Source of the DNA: CAIXSE01 sp040769125
Lineage (GTDB): Bacteria > Actinomycetota > Thermoleophilia > UBA2241
NCBI GenBank assembly: GCA_040769125.1
Contig: JAXGLO010000001.1
Location: forward strand, 558,001-622,000
Direction of reading: 5' to 3'
DNA: 64,000 nt
Shown here: positions 24,742 to 33,396 of the stretch, piece by piece
How positions within the stretch are numbered: the stretch's first letter is position 1
Layout: the number at the start of each line of letters is the position of its first letter
Notes under the pieces: generated by a model
What the model was told of the DNA's origin: nothing
The model's input: the letters and a program-made list of their open reading frames with translations, nothing else
Database searches by the model: none
Made by a program: the position numbers and the translations under genes

Positions 24742-26298
24742 ATGTCGGAAGAGACCGGTCAGCCAACCGTCGAGGAGCTCGAAGCCAAAGCCTACAAGCC
24801 CATGGAAGACGCCAAGGTCCTGCACCCCTTCTACCGGGGCAAGATCGAGACGACGATCAAGTGCTGCATCCGCGACTTCCAGGACTTCGGCATCTGGTAC
24901 ACCCCTGGCGTGAGCGCCCCCTGCCTCGAGATCAGAGACGATCCGGAGAAGGTCTACGACTACACCAACAAGTGGAACACCGTGGCGGTGATCAGCGACG
25001 GCACGCGCGTCCTCGGCATGGGCGACATCGGCCCCAAGGCGGGCATGCCCGTGATGGAGGGCAAGAGCCTGCTGTACAAGTATCTCGGCGGCGTCGACGG
25101 TTTCCCGCTGATGGTCGACACGAAGGATCCTGACAGGTTCATCGACTTCGTCAGGCTCGTCCAGCCGGGCCTCGGCGGCGTCAACCTCGAGGACATCGCC
25201 CAGCCCAAGTGCTTCCGGATCCTCGATACGCTGCGTGAGCAGTGCGAGATCCCTGTGTGGCACGACGACCAGCAGGGCACGGCTTGCGTGACGCTGGCGG
25301 GGCTCATCAATGCGCTCAAGGTGGTTGGTCGGCGCATCGACGACGTGAAGATCGCCTTCATCGGCGCGGGTGCGGCCAACATCGCCATCAGTCGGTTAAT
25401 CTTCCTCTTCGGCGCCGACCCCGCGAAGTGCCGCATCGTCGACAGCAAGGGCATCCTGCACAAGGGCCGCAGCGACATCGAGGCGGTCAAGGACGATTGG
25501 GCCGGGAAGTGGATGTACTGCCAGACCACCAATGCAGAGGGTCTCAGCGGCGGGATCGCCGAGGCCCTAAAGGGCGCCGACGTGTGCATCGCCCTCTCCA
25601 GGCAGGGGCCGGGCGTGATCGAGGCCGACTGGGTCCGGGAGATGAACACCGACCCCATCGTCTTCGTCTGCGCCAACCCGATCCCGGAGATGTGGCCGTG
25701 GGACGCCAAGGCGGCCGGCGCTGCCGTGGTCGCCACCGGCCGCTCCGACTTCCCCAACCAGGTGAACAACTCCCTCGGTTTCCCCGGTATCTTCCGCGGG
25801 GCGCTCGATGTGCGGGCCAGGACGATCACCGACGAGATGTGTATCGCCGCCGCGCTCGAGCTGGCCAAGGTGGCCGAGGAGAAGGGCCTCAGCGCCGACT
25901 CCATCATGCCGACCATGGACGACTGGGAGGTCTTCCCTCGCGAGGCCGCGGCCGTTGCCATGAAGGCGATCGAGCAGGGCGTCGCCGCGCGCACCGATCT
26001 CACCTTCGAGCAGGAGGTAGCTGAGGCGACGGCGATCATTGCGCGGGCGCGCGACATGGTGCAGGATCAGATGGCTGCCGGCTACATCGAGATGCCCGAG
26101 GGAAGCAGGGCGCCGGTGCCGACCAGAGGCGCCATCAAGGCGGCCGCCCGCGGAGCCGGCGATTACGCCGGCGACGCCGTCGACCGCGCCGTCGACGTCA
26201 TCGGGCCGGCCGCACAGAAGGCCGCGGACGCGGCCCAGCTTGCGGCCGACAAGGCCATCGAGGCGATCCGCAGGGCGACCGAACGTCGCAAGGACTGA
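24742..26298 (+). CDS. Malic enzyme with Ala-rich C-terminal tail
   Basis: 518 residues. Oxidatively decarboxylates malate to pyruvate with NAD(P). Key segments: FGIWYTPGVSAPC, GDIGPKAGMPVMEGKSLLYK with the catalytic Lys region, metal-binding DDQQGT, and Rossmann motif FIGAGAANIA. Bacterial single-domain malic enzymes end near residue 450; here about 65 further residues are Ala/Asp/Arg-rich and predicted helical (AGDYAGDAVDRAVDVIGPA...). GGGAGG lies 7 nt before ATG 24742. It stands directly upstream of both fumarase subunits, consistent with a malate/fumarate node. Confidence 0.95.
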   Translation: MSEETGQPTVEELEAKAYKPMEDAKVLHPFYRGKIETTIKCCIRDFQDFGIWYTPGVSAPCLEIRDDPEKVYDYTNKWNTVAVISDGTRVLGMGDIGPKAGMPVMEGKSLLYKYLGGVDGFPLMVDTKDPDRFIDFVRLVQPGLGGVNLEDIAQPKCFRILDTLREQCEIPVWHDDQQGTACVTLAGLINALKVVGRRIDDVKIAFIGAGAANIAISRLIFLFGADPAKCRIVDSKGILHKGRSDIEAVKDDWAGKWMYCQTTNAEGLSGGIAEALKGADVCIALSRQGPGVIEADWVREMNTDPIVFVCANPIPEMWPWDAKAAGAAVVATGRSDFPNQVNNSLGFPGIFRGALDVRARTITDEMCIAAALELAKVAEEKGLSADSIMPTMDDWEVFPREAAAVAMKAIEQGVAARTDLTFEQEVAEATAIIARARDMVQDQMAAGYIEMPEGSRAPVPTRGAIKAAARGAGDYAGDAVDRAVDVIGPAAQKAADAAQLAADKAIEAIRRATERRKD

Positions 26299-26326
26299 GC
26301 GGCGCGGGCCACGGGCGCGCCGCTCA
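26296..26326 (+). terminator. Hairpin between malic enzyme and fumarase
   Basis: An 11-bp perfect stem (TGAGCGGCGCG and its complement) begins in the malic enzyme stop codon; loop 9 nt, no T tract. Partial attenuation between the two units is possible. Confidence 0.5.
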
Positions 26327-26343
26327 TCAGGACGGAGACCTGC

Positions 26344-27198
26344 GTGACACCTCCACGCGAGCTCGACGTACGTGAGATCACTGCGGCCGTCGCGTCGCTG
26401 TGCATCTCGGCGAACTGCGATCTGCCGGCGGACGCGCTCGCGGCGCTGGAGGCGGCGCGCGAGGCAGAGGAATCGCCGGCAGGGCGCGAGATCCTCGCTG
26501 AACTCGTCGAGAACGCCGCCATCGCCGCTGCAGAGCGCGTGCCGATCTGCCAGGACACGGGCTTTGCCGTGGTCTTCGCCGACGTCGGCCAGGACGTGCA
26601 TCTCGTGGGAGGATCCTTCGAGGCGGCGGTTCACGAAGGGGTGCGCCGGGGTTACACCGAGGGGTACCTGCGGAAGTCGGTGGTGGCCGAGCCGGCGCAC
26701 GCCCGGGCCAACACCGGCGACAACACCCCGGCCATCCTGCACACGCGTCTGGTTCCTGGCGGCCGAGTACGGCTCACGATGCTGGCCAAGGGTGGCGGCG
26801 CCGAGAACATGAGCAGCATCGCCATGCTCAGGCCATCCCAGGGCTGGGAAGGTGTTGCGCAGACGGTCGTCGACACGGTCGGTCGCGCCGGCGCCAACCC
26901 GTGCCCACCGATCGTGGTCGGTGTGGGCATCGGCGGCACGATCGAGGCTGTCGCGCTCCTCGCCAAGAGGGCGCTGCTGCGTGAGATCGGCTCGGTGCAC
27001 TCTGTGCCGCGCCTTGCGGCCATGGAGGCCGAGCTGCTGGAGCGCATCAATGCGCTCGGGATCGGCCCTCAGGGTCTCGGCGGCCGCACCACTGCGCTCG
27101 CCGTGTTCGTCGAGGAGATGCCGTGCCACATCGCCAGCATGCCGGTCGCGGTCAACGTGCAGTGCCACGCGCAGCGGCACAAGTCCGTGGAGTTGTGA
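26344..27198 (+). CDS. Fumarate hydratase class I, alpha subunit (or related L(+)-tartrate dehydratase)
   Basis: 284 residues. Reversible hydration of fumarate to malate using an oxygen-sensitive [4Fe-4S] cluster. The cluster cysteines lie in PICQDTG, NPCPP and VQCHAQRH; ARANTGDNTPA and KGGGAENMS are also characteristic. GTG 26344 follows GGAGA. GTGA overlap with the beta subunit shows a two-subunit enzyme, the form common in anaerobes. The malic enzyme upstream favours fumarase over tartrate dehydratase. Confidence 0.92.
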   Translation: MTPPRELDVREITAAVASLCISANCDLPADALAALEAAREAEESPAGREILAELVENAAIAAAERVPICQDTGFAVVFADVGQDVHLVGGSFEAAVHEGVRRGYTEGYLRKSVVAEPAHARANTGDNTPAILHTRLVPGGRVRLTMLAKGGGAENMSSIAMLRPSQGWEGVAQTVVDTVGRAGANPCPPIVVGVGIGGTIEAVALLAKRALLREIGSVHSVPRLAAMEAELLERINALGIGPQGLGGRTTALAVFVEEMPCHIASMPVAVNVQCHAQRHKSVEL

Positions 27199-27767
27199 GG
27201 GGAGGACGGATAGACGTCAAGCGGATAACGACGCCCCTCACCGACGAGGTCGTCGAGGGGCTGCATGCGGGCGACGCCGTGGCCATCAGCGGCGTCGTCT
27301 ATCAGGCGCGCGACGCCGCCCACAAGCGGCTGGTCGCGCTGCTCGAGGCTGGGGAGGAGCTCCCCTTCGTGCTCGACGGGGCGGTTGTGTACTACATGGG
27401 CCCGAGCCCGGCCCGGCCCGGCCGCATCATCGGCTCGGCTGGGCCTACCACCAGCGGGCGCATGGATGCGTACGCGCCGGCGTTCCTCGCCCGAGGTCTC
27501 AAGGGCATGATCGGCAAGGGGCTGCGCAGCGAAGAGGTGAAGAGCGCCCTGCGCGAGCATGCGGCCGTCTACTTCGCCGCCACGGGTGGCGCCGGCGCCC
27601 TGCTCGCCCGCCACATTGTCGCCAGTGAGGTGATCGCCTGGCCTGAGCTCGGCGCGGAAGCATTGGCGCGCCTCGAGGTATCCGAGTTTCCGGCGATCGT
27701 CGTCAACGACTGCCACGGTCGCGATCTGTACGAGGAGGGGCGCGCCCGCTACGCGCGAGGCGCCTGA
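27195..27767 (+). CDS. Fumarate hydratase class I, beta subunit
   Basis: 190 residues from GTG 27195, which overlaps the alpha-subunit stop by 4 bp. Typical segments are ITTPLTDEVVEGLHAGD, GVVYQARDAAHKRL, GPSPARPGRIIGSAGPTTSGRMD and GKG. The beta subunit completes the active site with the cluster-bearing alpha subunit. Its length is normal for the separate C-terminal half of FumA-type enzymes. Confidence 0.93.
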   Translation: MRGGRIDVKRITTPLTDEVVEGLHAGDAVAISGVVYQARDAAHKRLVALLEAGEELPFVLDGAVVYYMGPSPARPGRIIGSAGPTTSGRMDAYAPAFLARGLKGMIGKGLRSEEVKSALREHAAVYFAATGGAGALLARHIVASEVIAWPELGAEALARLEVSEFPAIVVNDCHGRDLYEEGRARYARGA

Positions 27768-27832
27768 CGGCGTCGCGTCTGCGGCGGTCTCGGCGGGCGC
27801 AGTGGGTACAATCCCATCATGGAGGCTACGTC

Positions 27833-28417
27833 ATGATCTCATGGGTCATCGCCCTTGGACGTGTGCTGGGGCTGGGTGGTATGGCCGGCGTGCGACCGTC
27901 ACTCACGCTTGCGGTCATCGGTGTCGTCTCGGCGCTCGGCATCGGACCCGGCGTCAACGGTCCCTTCGGCTTCCTGGAGCACTGGCTCGCCATCGTGGCC
28001 TTCGTGCTGCTCGCCCTCTTCGAATCCGGATTCGACAAGGTTCCCAGGTGGGAGCGGCTGCAAGCACGGCTGACGCTGCCGTACCGTATGGTTGCGGGCG
28101 CGGTTGCGGGGGCGGCCATGTTCCCCGGTGGCTGGCCGGGGATGTCTGCAGGGGCGGCGGTCGGCGCCGGCATAGCGTGGCTGTCGCAGCACAACAAGGG
28201 CCTGACACGGCCGCGCGTGCCGTCGGCCGAGGCGGTGGCGGTGACCTTCCGCAGCCTCTGGGAGGACCTCTACACGTTCCTCGGAGCCATCCTGGTTCTC
28301 GTATTCTGGCCGGTGGGCTATGCGGTGGGCGGCCTTGAGGTGGCGGTGTACGTGCTTGCTCGCCGCCGGCGCCGATCCAAGTACCGGGAGCTGCAGCGGC
28401 GGGGCCGGCCGGCGTAG
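27833..28417 (+). CDS. DUF4126-like membrane protein
   Basis: 194 residues with four hydrophobic segments and a KVPRW loop after the second, which fits the DUF4126 family of small membrane proteins; function unknown. GGAGG lies 7 nt before ATG 27833. The C-terminus is strongly basic (RRRRRSKYRE). It stands between fumarase and the PCMT fusion on the same strand with no overlap, so it may be monocistronic. Confidence 0.75.
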   Translation: MISWVIALGRVLGLGGMAGVRPSLTLAVIGVVSALGIGPGVNGPFGFLEHWLAIVAFVLLALFESGFDKVPRWERLQARLTLPYRMVAGAVAGAAMFPGGWPGMSAGAAVGAGIAWLSQHNKGLTRPRVPSAEAVAVTFRSLWEDLYTFLGAILVLVFWPVGYAVGGLEVAVYVLARRRRRSKYRELQRRGRPA

Positions 28418-28449
28418 CCGGGCCGGCCTGATCGTCAGGTGAGGCGGTC

Positions 28450-29451
28450 GTGGGCGATTCATCACTCAAGCTCGCCGAGCGGCGTGAGCGAATGGTCGAA
28501 GAGCAGATCGTCGCGCGGGGTTTCACCGACGAGCGCGTGCTGGCTGCGATGCGCAAGGTGCCGCGCGATCTGTTCGTACCTCCCAGGCTCGTCGCGCAGG
28601 CGTATGCAGACAGGCCGCTCCCAATCGGGCTCGGTCAGACCATCTCTCAGCCGTACATGGTAGCCATCATGACCGAGCTGGTCGGGGTGGGCCCGCAGAG
28701 CCGGGTGCTCGAGATCGGCTCCGGCTCCGGTTACCAGAGCGCCGTGCTGGCCGAGGTGGCGGGGGAGGTCTGGGCGCTCGAGCTCCTCGCGCCGCTCGCC
28801 GAGCGCGCCCGTGCGACCCTGAGTCGACTCGGCTACGGGAACGTCCACACGGCCATCGGCGACGGCGCGCAGGGGTGGGCGGAACAGGCCCCATTCCACG
28901 CCATCCTCGTGGCTGCGGCGGCGGAGAAGGTGCCGCCTGCCCTGTTCGCGCAGCTCGCGGACGGCGGGCGCCTCGCTATCCCCGTGGGACGTGCTCGTGG
29001 GAACCAGGTGCTCCTGGTGTACCGGCGTGACGGAGATACGTTTCGGGAGGTCCGCGAAACGGGCTGTCGCTTCGTCCCTCTGGTGAGCGGCACGGCGACG
29101 GGCGGCAGAGGCGTCGGCGCAGCGCTGCGGTCGCTGTCGCAGCGACGGCACGGGAGCGGCCATCATGGGGAGGTGGGCCGGATGAAAGCCGTACGGGTGC
29201 GTGTGAGCGGCAGGGTGCAGGGAGTGTACTATCGGGTGAGTGCCCAGGCCGAGGGGCGGCGCCTCGGGCTGCAGGGGTGGGTGCGGAATACGAGTGACGG
29301 GGCCGTGATGCTGCACCTCCAGGGCGCCGGCGATGTCGTCGACGCCATGCTCGACTGGTGTCGCGTGGGCCCGGCCGCGGCGCGGGTAAGCCGCGTCGAG
29401 GTCGACGACGTCGCACGCGATGAGACGCTACAGGGTTTCGAGGTGCGCTGA
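28450..29451 (+). CDS. Protein-L-isoaspartate O-methyltransferase fused to acylphosphatase
   Basis: 333 residues in one frame. Residues 1-205 are PCMT: RRERMVEEQIVARG, QTISQPYMVAIM and the SAM motif LEIGSGSGYQ; this repairs isoaspartyl residues. After a Gly/Arg-rich linker, residues 245-333 are a complete acylphosphatase, with VSGRVQGVYYR (active-site Arg loop) and the catalytic Asn in GWVRNTSDG. An ATG at 29182 could allow separate production of the second domain. The pairing of isoaspartate repair with acyl-phosphate hydrolysis in one chain is unusual to me. GTG 28450 start; GTG/ATG alternatives are not better. Confidence 0.9.
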   Translation: MGDSSLKLAERRERMVEEQIVARGFTDERVLAAMRKVPRDLFVPPRLVAQAYADRPLPIGLGQTISQPYMVAIMTELVGVGPQSRVLEIGSGSGYQSAVLAEVAGEVWALELLAPLAERARATLSRLGYGNVHTAIGDGAQGWAEQAPFHAILVAAAAEKVPPALFAQLADGGRLAIPVGRARGNQVLLVYRRDGDTFREVRETGCRFVPLVSGTATGGRGVGAALRSLSQRRHGSGHHGEVGRMKAVRVRVSGRVQGVYYRVSAQAEGRRLGLQGWVRNTSDGAVMLHLQGAGDVVDAMLDWCRVGPAAARVSRVEVDDVARDETLQGFEVR

Positions 29452-29700
29452 GCGGCGGGGCCGTTGTCGCTGCGAGGGCTCGCAACGAGCGCTCGGCCAG
29501 GGCGCCGGCAGCGGTGCGCCGATCATGCGCATGATGCACTACGATGGGAGCGACTCGAGGGCGACGTCGTCGGCGACGCGCCCATCGCGGTCGTTACTTG
29601 GCCGGATACCGGCCGGACGTGAGGCTGCGGGGGGTCGAGCGCCGGGGCCGAGGGGCACACACGGCCCCGTCAGGGAAGCCAAGTGAGCGGAGGTGTCACG

Positions 29701-30012
29701 TTGAGCAAGGTCAAGAAGAAGGTTGCCGTTACGGCCGCGAAGCGCGGAAGGTTTGGCGGGTTCCTGTTCGGTGCCGTTGTTGGCGCCGTCACCGGGCTGC
29801 TGGTAGCTCCCAAGGCCGGAAAGGAGACCCGCGCCCAGTTGTTCGGCGAGGGCGTCCTCGGCGCGCAGGCTGACCGCCTCAAGGGCCTGCTGGGCGGCGG
29901 TTTGTGCGCTGGCGCCGATCAGGACGAGGAGCTCGAGCGCAAGATCGAGGAGACTCGCGAGCGGCTGCGTTCCGAAATCGACGCTGTCGGCGAGGGCGAG
30001 CCGCCGGCGTGA
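29701..30012 (+). CDS. YtxH-like envelope-stress/coiled-coil protein
   Basis: 103 residues. Basic start, one Gly/Val-rich transmembrane helix (GGFLFGAVVGAVTGLLVAPKAG) and the KAGKETR motif of YtxH-domain proteins, then a charged helical tail (DEELERKIEETRERLR). GGAGG at 29688-29692 is 8 nt before TTG 29701; GTG 29683 is an alternative. Function unknown, usually linked to general stress. The 250 bp upstream hold no gene I can support. Confidence 0.72.
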   Translation: MSKVKKKVAVTAAKRGRFGGFLFGAVVGAVTGLLVAPKAGKETRAQLFGEGVLGAQADRLKGLLGGGLCAGADQDEELERKIEETRERLRSEIDAVGEGEPPA

Positions 30013-30025
30013 CACGGGGGCGGTC

Positions 30026-30904
30026 GTGAGGGTGTATGCGAGGGCGACGGCTGCTGCCCTCGCCGCTGCCCTCGCCGCCGCCTTGATGCTGCACCATGCC
30101 CAGTCTGTGCAGCGCGTCGACCGGCGCCTGCCGGCGCCTGGGGTTGTACCGGACCTGGACGGCCTCATCATCGCGCATCTCTCCGACTTCCACGCCGGTT
30201 TCGCGCCCAGCTTCAACCTGCGGGCGATGCGAAAGGCGGTCGGGCTCGCCCTGGCCGTCCGACCCGACCTCGTGCTGATCACGGGCGACTTCCTCGGCGG
30301 GCCCTTCGGCGTGGCGGAGCTTCAGACACAGCTGCGGCGGCTCGTTGCGGCCGCTCCGCTCGGTGTCTTCGCGGTCTTCGGCAATCACGATCACGGCGAG
30401 AGCAAGGTGCCGTTCATCCGCCCCACAGACCCCGGGCTCATCGAATCGTGCGGCGTGCGGCTTCTGGTCAACGAGACGGCGACGGTCGCGCGTGGAGACG
30501 GCGTCATACAGATCGCGGGCGTGGACGACACCGATGGTGGGCACGACGACCTGGACCGCGTGACCATCGCCCTCGACCGCCGTCCCGGGGTGCTGCGGCT
30601 GCTGCTGTCCCACCATGCCGAGCTGGTGAGGCGCACGGCGCCCGGCGACTTCCACCTTACCCTGGCGGGCGACACGCACGGTGGCCAGCTCTGCCTGCCG
30701 CTTCCCGGGCGCCACGTCATGCTGAGCGACCCTTGGGCGCCGTTCCCGGCCGGCGCCTACGATTGCGACGGCCGCGCGCTCTATGTGACGCGCGGCGTGG
30801 GCACGAGCCTGCTGCCCTTCCGCGCCTTCTGCCGGCCCGAGATCACCGTCTTCCGCGTGGAGGCCGGCGGCCCCGCAACGCCGCCTCCCGCAGAGCCTTC
30901 GTGA
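30026..30904 (+). CDS. Membrane-anchored metallophosphoesterase (YkuE-like)
   Basis: 292 residues. An N-terminal hydrophobic helix anchors a calcineurin-like domain with all motifs: DFH (SDFHAGF), ITGDF, GNHDH, LSHH and GDTHGG. Relatives hydrolyse nucleotide-linked or lipid-linked phosphoesters outside or at the membrane. GTG 30026 start; its stop overlaps the next lipoprotein gene by 4 bp, so both form an operon. Confidence 0.88.
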   Translation: MRVYARATAAALAAALAAALMLHHAQSVQRVDRRLPAPGVVPDLDGLIIAHLSDFHAGFAPSFNLRAMRKAVGLALAVRPDLVLITGDFLGGPFGVAELQTQLRRLVAAAPLGVFAVFGNHDHGESKVPFIRPTDPGLIESCGVRLLVNETATVARGDGVIQIAGVDDTDGGHDDLDRVTIALDRRPGVLRLLLSHHAELVRRTAPGDFHLTLAGDTHGGQLCLPLPGRHVMLSDPWAPFPAGAYDCDGRALYVTRGVGTSLLPFRAFCRPEITVFRVEAGGPATPPPAEPS

Positions 30905-31236
30905 GCCGGCGTTGTCCAGCCGTGGTCGCGCTCCTCGCGGCCATCGTCCTCATGGCGGCGCTGGCCCTGGCTGGCTGTGGCAGCGATCCCTTCAGCGGGG
31001 TGTGGTGGGAACCGGCGACCGGCCGGCGTATCGAGATTCGCGAGCTGGCCGACGGCTACCAGCTCCTCTACGGGGCCGAGAAACGGCCCTATGCCGCCGT
31101 TCGTGACGGCGACGAGCTCACCATTGCGCAGCCGTTCGGCGCCCTTATTGTGATCCAGGCGGACGACGACGGTACGCTCCGGCTGGTCGGCGACGGGCCG
31201 ACGACGCGGCTCCAGCGCCTGCCCGAGAGCGACTAG
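30901..31236 (+). CDS. Small lipoprotein, unknown function
   Basis: 111 residues from GTG 30901 (GTGA overlap). A hydrophobic signal ends in lipobox LALAGC, then a beta-rich domain of about 85 residues (FSGVWWEP, IEIRELADGYQLLY). The FSGVWW start and repeated strand pattern suggest a small beta-barrel or lipocalin-like fold, but no family is certain. Convergent with the DUF362 gene; the two TAG stops overlap. Confidence 0.75.
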   Translation: MSRRCPAVVALLAAIVLMAALALAGCGSDPFSGVWWEPATGRRIEIRELADGYQLLYGAEKRPYAAVRDGDELTIAQPFGALIVIQADDDGTLRLVGDGPTTRLQRLPESD

Positions 31237-32399
31237 CTTAGCCGGCGTCCGGCGAGCAGGCGCGCCAGCCGCGGCGTGACGTTGTCGATGGCGGCGGTGG
31301 GGCACACCTCGGTGCAGGCGTAGCACCGTACGCAACGCCGGTTGTCGAACACGGGCCGCGGGTCGAGGCGGATGGCGCCGACGCCGCAGATGGTCTTGCA
31401 CTCGCCGCACCGCGTGCAGGATGCCGCGTTCACGAGCAGGGGCCGCGCCGTGATGAGGTTGCGCGCGGCGTGCTGCAGGAACGGGGGCAGCAGCCCCTGC
31501 AGGTCTCTGCCGGCCGCCCTGAAATCCGTCTCGGGCTCGATGGGGTCGCCGCTCAGTGTGTACGGATCGCTCAGGTCGAGCAGGCCCCGTCGTTCTGCGG
31601 CCGCGAGGATATAGATGCTCCGGCGGTCGTGGGCCACGCGGTCGGCCAGCGCGGCGTCGAGGGCCACCGCGTCGTGTGCCGCGAAGAGGGAGTTGAGGCG
31701 CCGCGGCGTGCCGCTGCCGGGCCCCTGGCCCTCCATGGCGATGATCCCGTCGATGATCGTGAACCGGGGACGCAGGGCGAGATGGAGGTCCAGCAGCATG
31801 TCGGCGAAGTCCTCACGCCGTGGGGCGCGGACGTGGAGCTCGGCTTTGGCGAGCCCGGGGATGCAGCCGTACGTGAGTTTGACTCCTCCTGTCAGGCGCA
31901 TGAGCTGGTGGGTCTTGAGAGGGCCGACCTGGACGATGACGTCGGCCTCGGCGAACGCCCGCGCGACGGGGAAGGTGCGGAAGAGCCGGCCGCCCGGCGC
32001 CGGCAGCGTCACCCGATCGTTCTCGACGTCGACGATCGGTACCTCGGCGGCTGCACAGGCCTCGGCGATGCCGCTCATCCTGTATACCCGAGCTACCTTG
32101 GCCGCGCCGTTGAGGCCTCCGGGGCTGTCGGCCACGAACGGCGCAGCCTCAGCCTGCTGAAGACCTGCGAGCACGGCGGTGAGCGTCGCTGGGTGGGTGC
32201 AGACGGCTTCGTCGGGAGTGGCTGCGCGCAGAAGGTTGACCTTGACGGCGACGCTCTCGCCGGGCGCCACGATTCCCGTCCAGCCGCCGAAGGGCGTGAC
32301 CAGACGTTCCAGCGCGGCGGTGAGCCCGTCGCCGTGCGCGGCGCGTACGTGGCTGACGAGAGACGGCCTGACCGGCTTGTGCTGCCGGCCGGCGTTCAC
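31233..32399 (-). CDS. DUF362 protein with two 4Fe-4S clusters
   Basis: 388 residues. The N-terminal DUF362 domain (about 15-300; VAVKVNLLRAATPDEAVCTHP, KTHQLMRLTGGVKLTYGCIPG) is followed by ferredoxin motifs CTRCGECKTICG and CVRCYACTEVCP. DUF362 proteins are common in anaerobes and are often annotated as uncharacterised iron-sulfur proteins. GTG 32399 overlaps the methyltransferase stop by 4 bp. The physiological partner is unknown. Confidence 0.87.
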   Translation of the reverse strand: MNAGRQHKPVRPSLVSHVRAAHGDGLTAALERLVTPFGGWTGIVAPGESVAVKVNLLRAATPDEAVCTHPATLTAVLAGLQQAEAAPFVADSPGGLNGAAKVARVYRMSGIAEACAAAEVPIVDVENDRVTLPAPGGRLFRTFPVARAFAEADVIVQVGPLKTHQLMRLTGGVKLTYGCIPGLAKAELHVRAPRREDFADMLLDLHLALRPRFTIIDGIIAMEGQGPGSGTPRRLNSLFAAHDAVALDAALADRVAHDRRSIYILAAAERRGLLDLSDPYTLSGDPIEPETDFRAAGRDLQGLLPPFLQHAARNLITARPLLVNAASCTRCGECKTICGVGAIRLDPRPVFDNRRCVRCYACTEVCPTAAIDNVTPRLARLLAGRRLS

Positions 32400-32986
32400 G
32401 GTGCGGGTTTCCGTGCGACGATCGCGAAGCAGTAGCGTCCGACCTCGCCGGGGTGGCATACCACGAGCTCGTCGAGGCCCATGTCTGCCAGCACGGCTCG
32501 CGCCTCCTCGATGCTGAGCACATGGTCGCTGGGCGGCCCTGTGGGCCGGTCCATGCGGGCGTGGTCGATGCTGACGAGGAGGCCGCCGGGTGCGAGCAGG
32601 CGGCCCACCTCAGCCAGCGCCGCCGAGTCGTCGTGGATATGGTGAAGGACGTTCACCATGCACATCCGGTTGGCGGCGCCGTCGGGCAGAGGCACGCGGC
32701 CGTCGCGGCTGAGCACGGCATCCACGCGCGCGCCCGCGACGTGCGCTGCGAGCCTCTCGCGCAGCCGCTCGAGGAGCACATCCTGCTCGTCGACGGCGAT
32801 TACGCGACCTGCGGGGAGCGCCTCGGCGATGGGCAGCGTGTAGAAGCCGGTGCCGGCGCCGAAGTCGATGACCGTCTCGGCGCCGCTGAGATCCAGCAGG
32901 CGCACGATGTTCTCGGGCGGAAGATGGACGAGTCGCTCGGGGTCCTCGAGCCTGGGCAGGTTCGCGGGGTCGAACTTCTCAGCCAT
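32396..32986 (-). CDS. SAM-dependent methyltransferase
   Basis: 196 residues from ATG 32986. Rossmann-type methyltransferase: motif I VIDFGAGTGFYT, motif II VIAVDEQ, motif IV MVNVLHHIHD, and GGLLVSIDH. The frame is open to 33100, but the extra 38 residues are Arg/Pro-rich and overlap the CsoR gene. Substrate unknown; the coupling with DUF362 and the closeness to a CsoR-type regulator suggest one regulated unit. Confidence 0.85.
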   Translation of the reverse strand: MAEKFDPANLPRLEDPERLVHLPPENIVRLLDLSGAETVIDFGAGTGFYTLPIAEALPAGRVIAVDEQDVLLERLRERLAAHVAGARVDAVLSRDGRVPLPDGAANRMCMVNVLHHIHDDSAALAEVGRLLAPGGLLVSIDHARMDRPTGPPSDHVLSIEEARAVLADMGLDELVVCHPGEVGRYCFAIVARKPAP

Positions 32987-32999
32987 CGTCGGCCCCTTT

Positions 33000-33290
33000 C
33001 TACTTGACGCAGCGCATGTACCGGAGAAAGATCTCCAGAGCTTTCTCGACGGCGGCCGGCGAGGCGGTCTCCGTGGTGGCCTCCTGGGCGAGGCACTCAC
33101 GCATCTTGAGCGAGATCAGAAGCACGCCGATGCTGTCGAGTGCGGCCTTGGTCGCGGCGAGCTGCGTCAGGACATCTTCGCAGGGCCGGCCTTCCTCGAT
33201 CATCCGCTGCAGCCCGCGAGACTGACCCTCCACGCGGCGCAGGCGATTGATGAGGCGGCTGACGTCTTCTGGGTCGAGATGCTCGTCCAT
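33000..33290 (-). CDS. CsoR/FrmR/CstR-family repressor with Cys-Lys-Cys sensor residues
   Basis: 96 residues from ATG 33290. All-helical DUF156 fold (INRLRRVEGQSRGLQRMIEEGRPCEDVLTQ). Relative to the first Cys in RPCED, CsoR copper sensors have His at +25 and Cys at +29; here +25 is Lys (LKMREC) and +29 is Cys. Losing the His argues against copper sensing and resembles the CstR persulfide-sensing subgroup. It probably controls the downstream methyltransferase and DUF362 genes; the link to sulfur is inference. The longer open frame to 33491 overlaps the PHP gene. Confidence 0.85.
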   Translation of the reverse strand: MDEHLDPEDVSRLINRLRRVEGQSRGLQRMIEEGRPCEDVLTQLAATKAALDSIGVLLISLKMRECLAQEATTETASPAAVEKALEIFLRYMRCVK

Positions 33291-33396
33291 CGTGCGATTA
33301 TATGCCTCGGCGCGGTACGACTGCGGCCCCGGGTGCCGTACGGCAGAGGCTCCGGGTGCGGCGCGCGGACCGGCGGCGTGTCCCCGGGGCCGGCGC

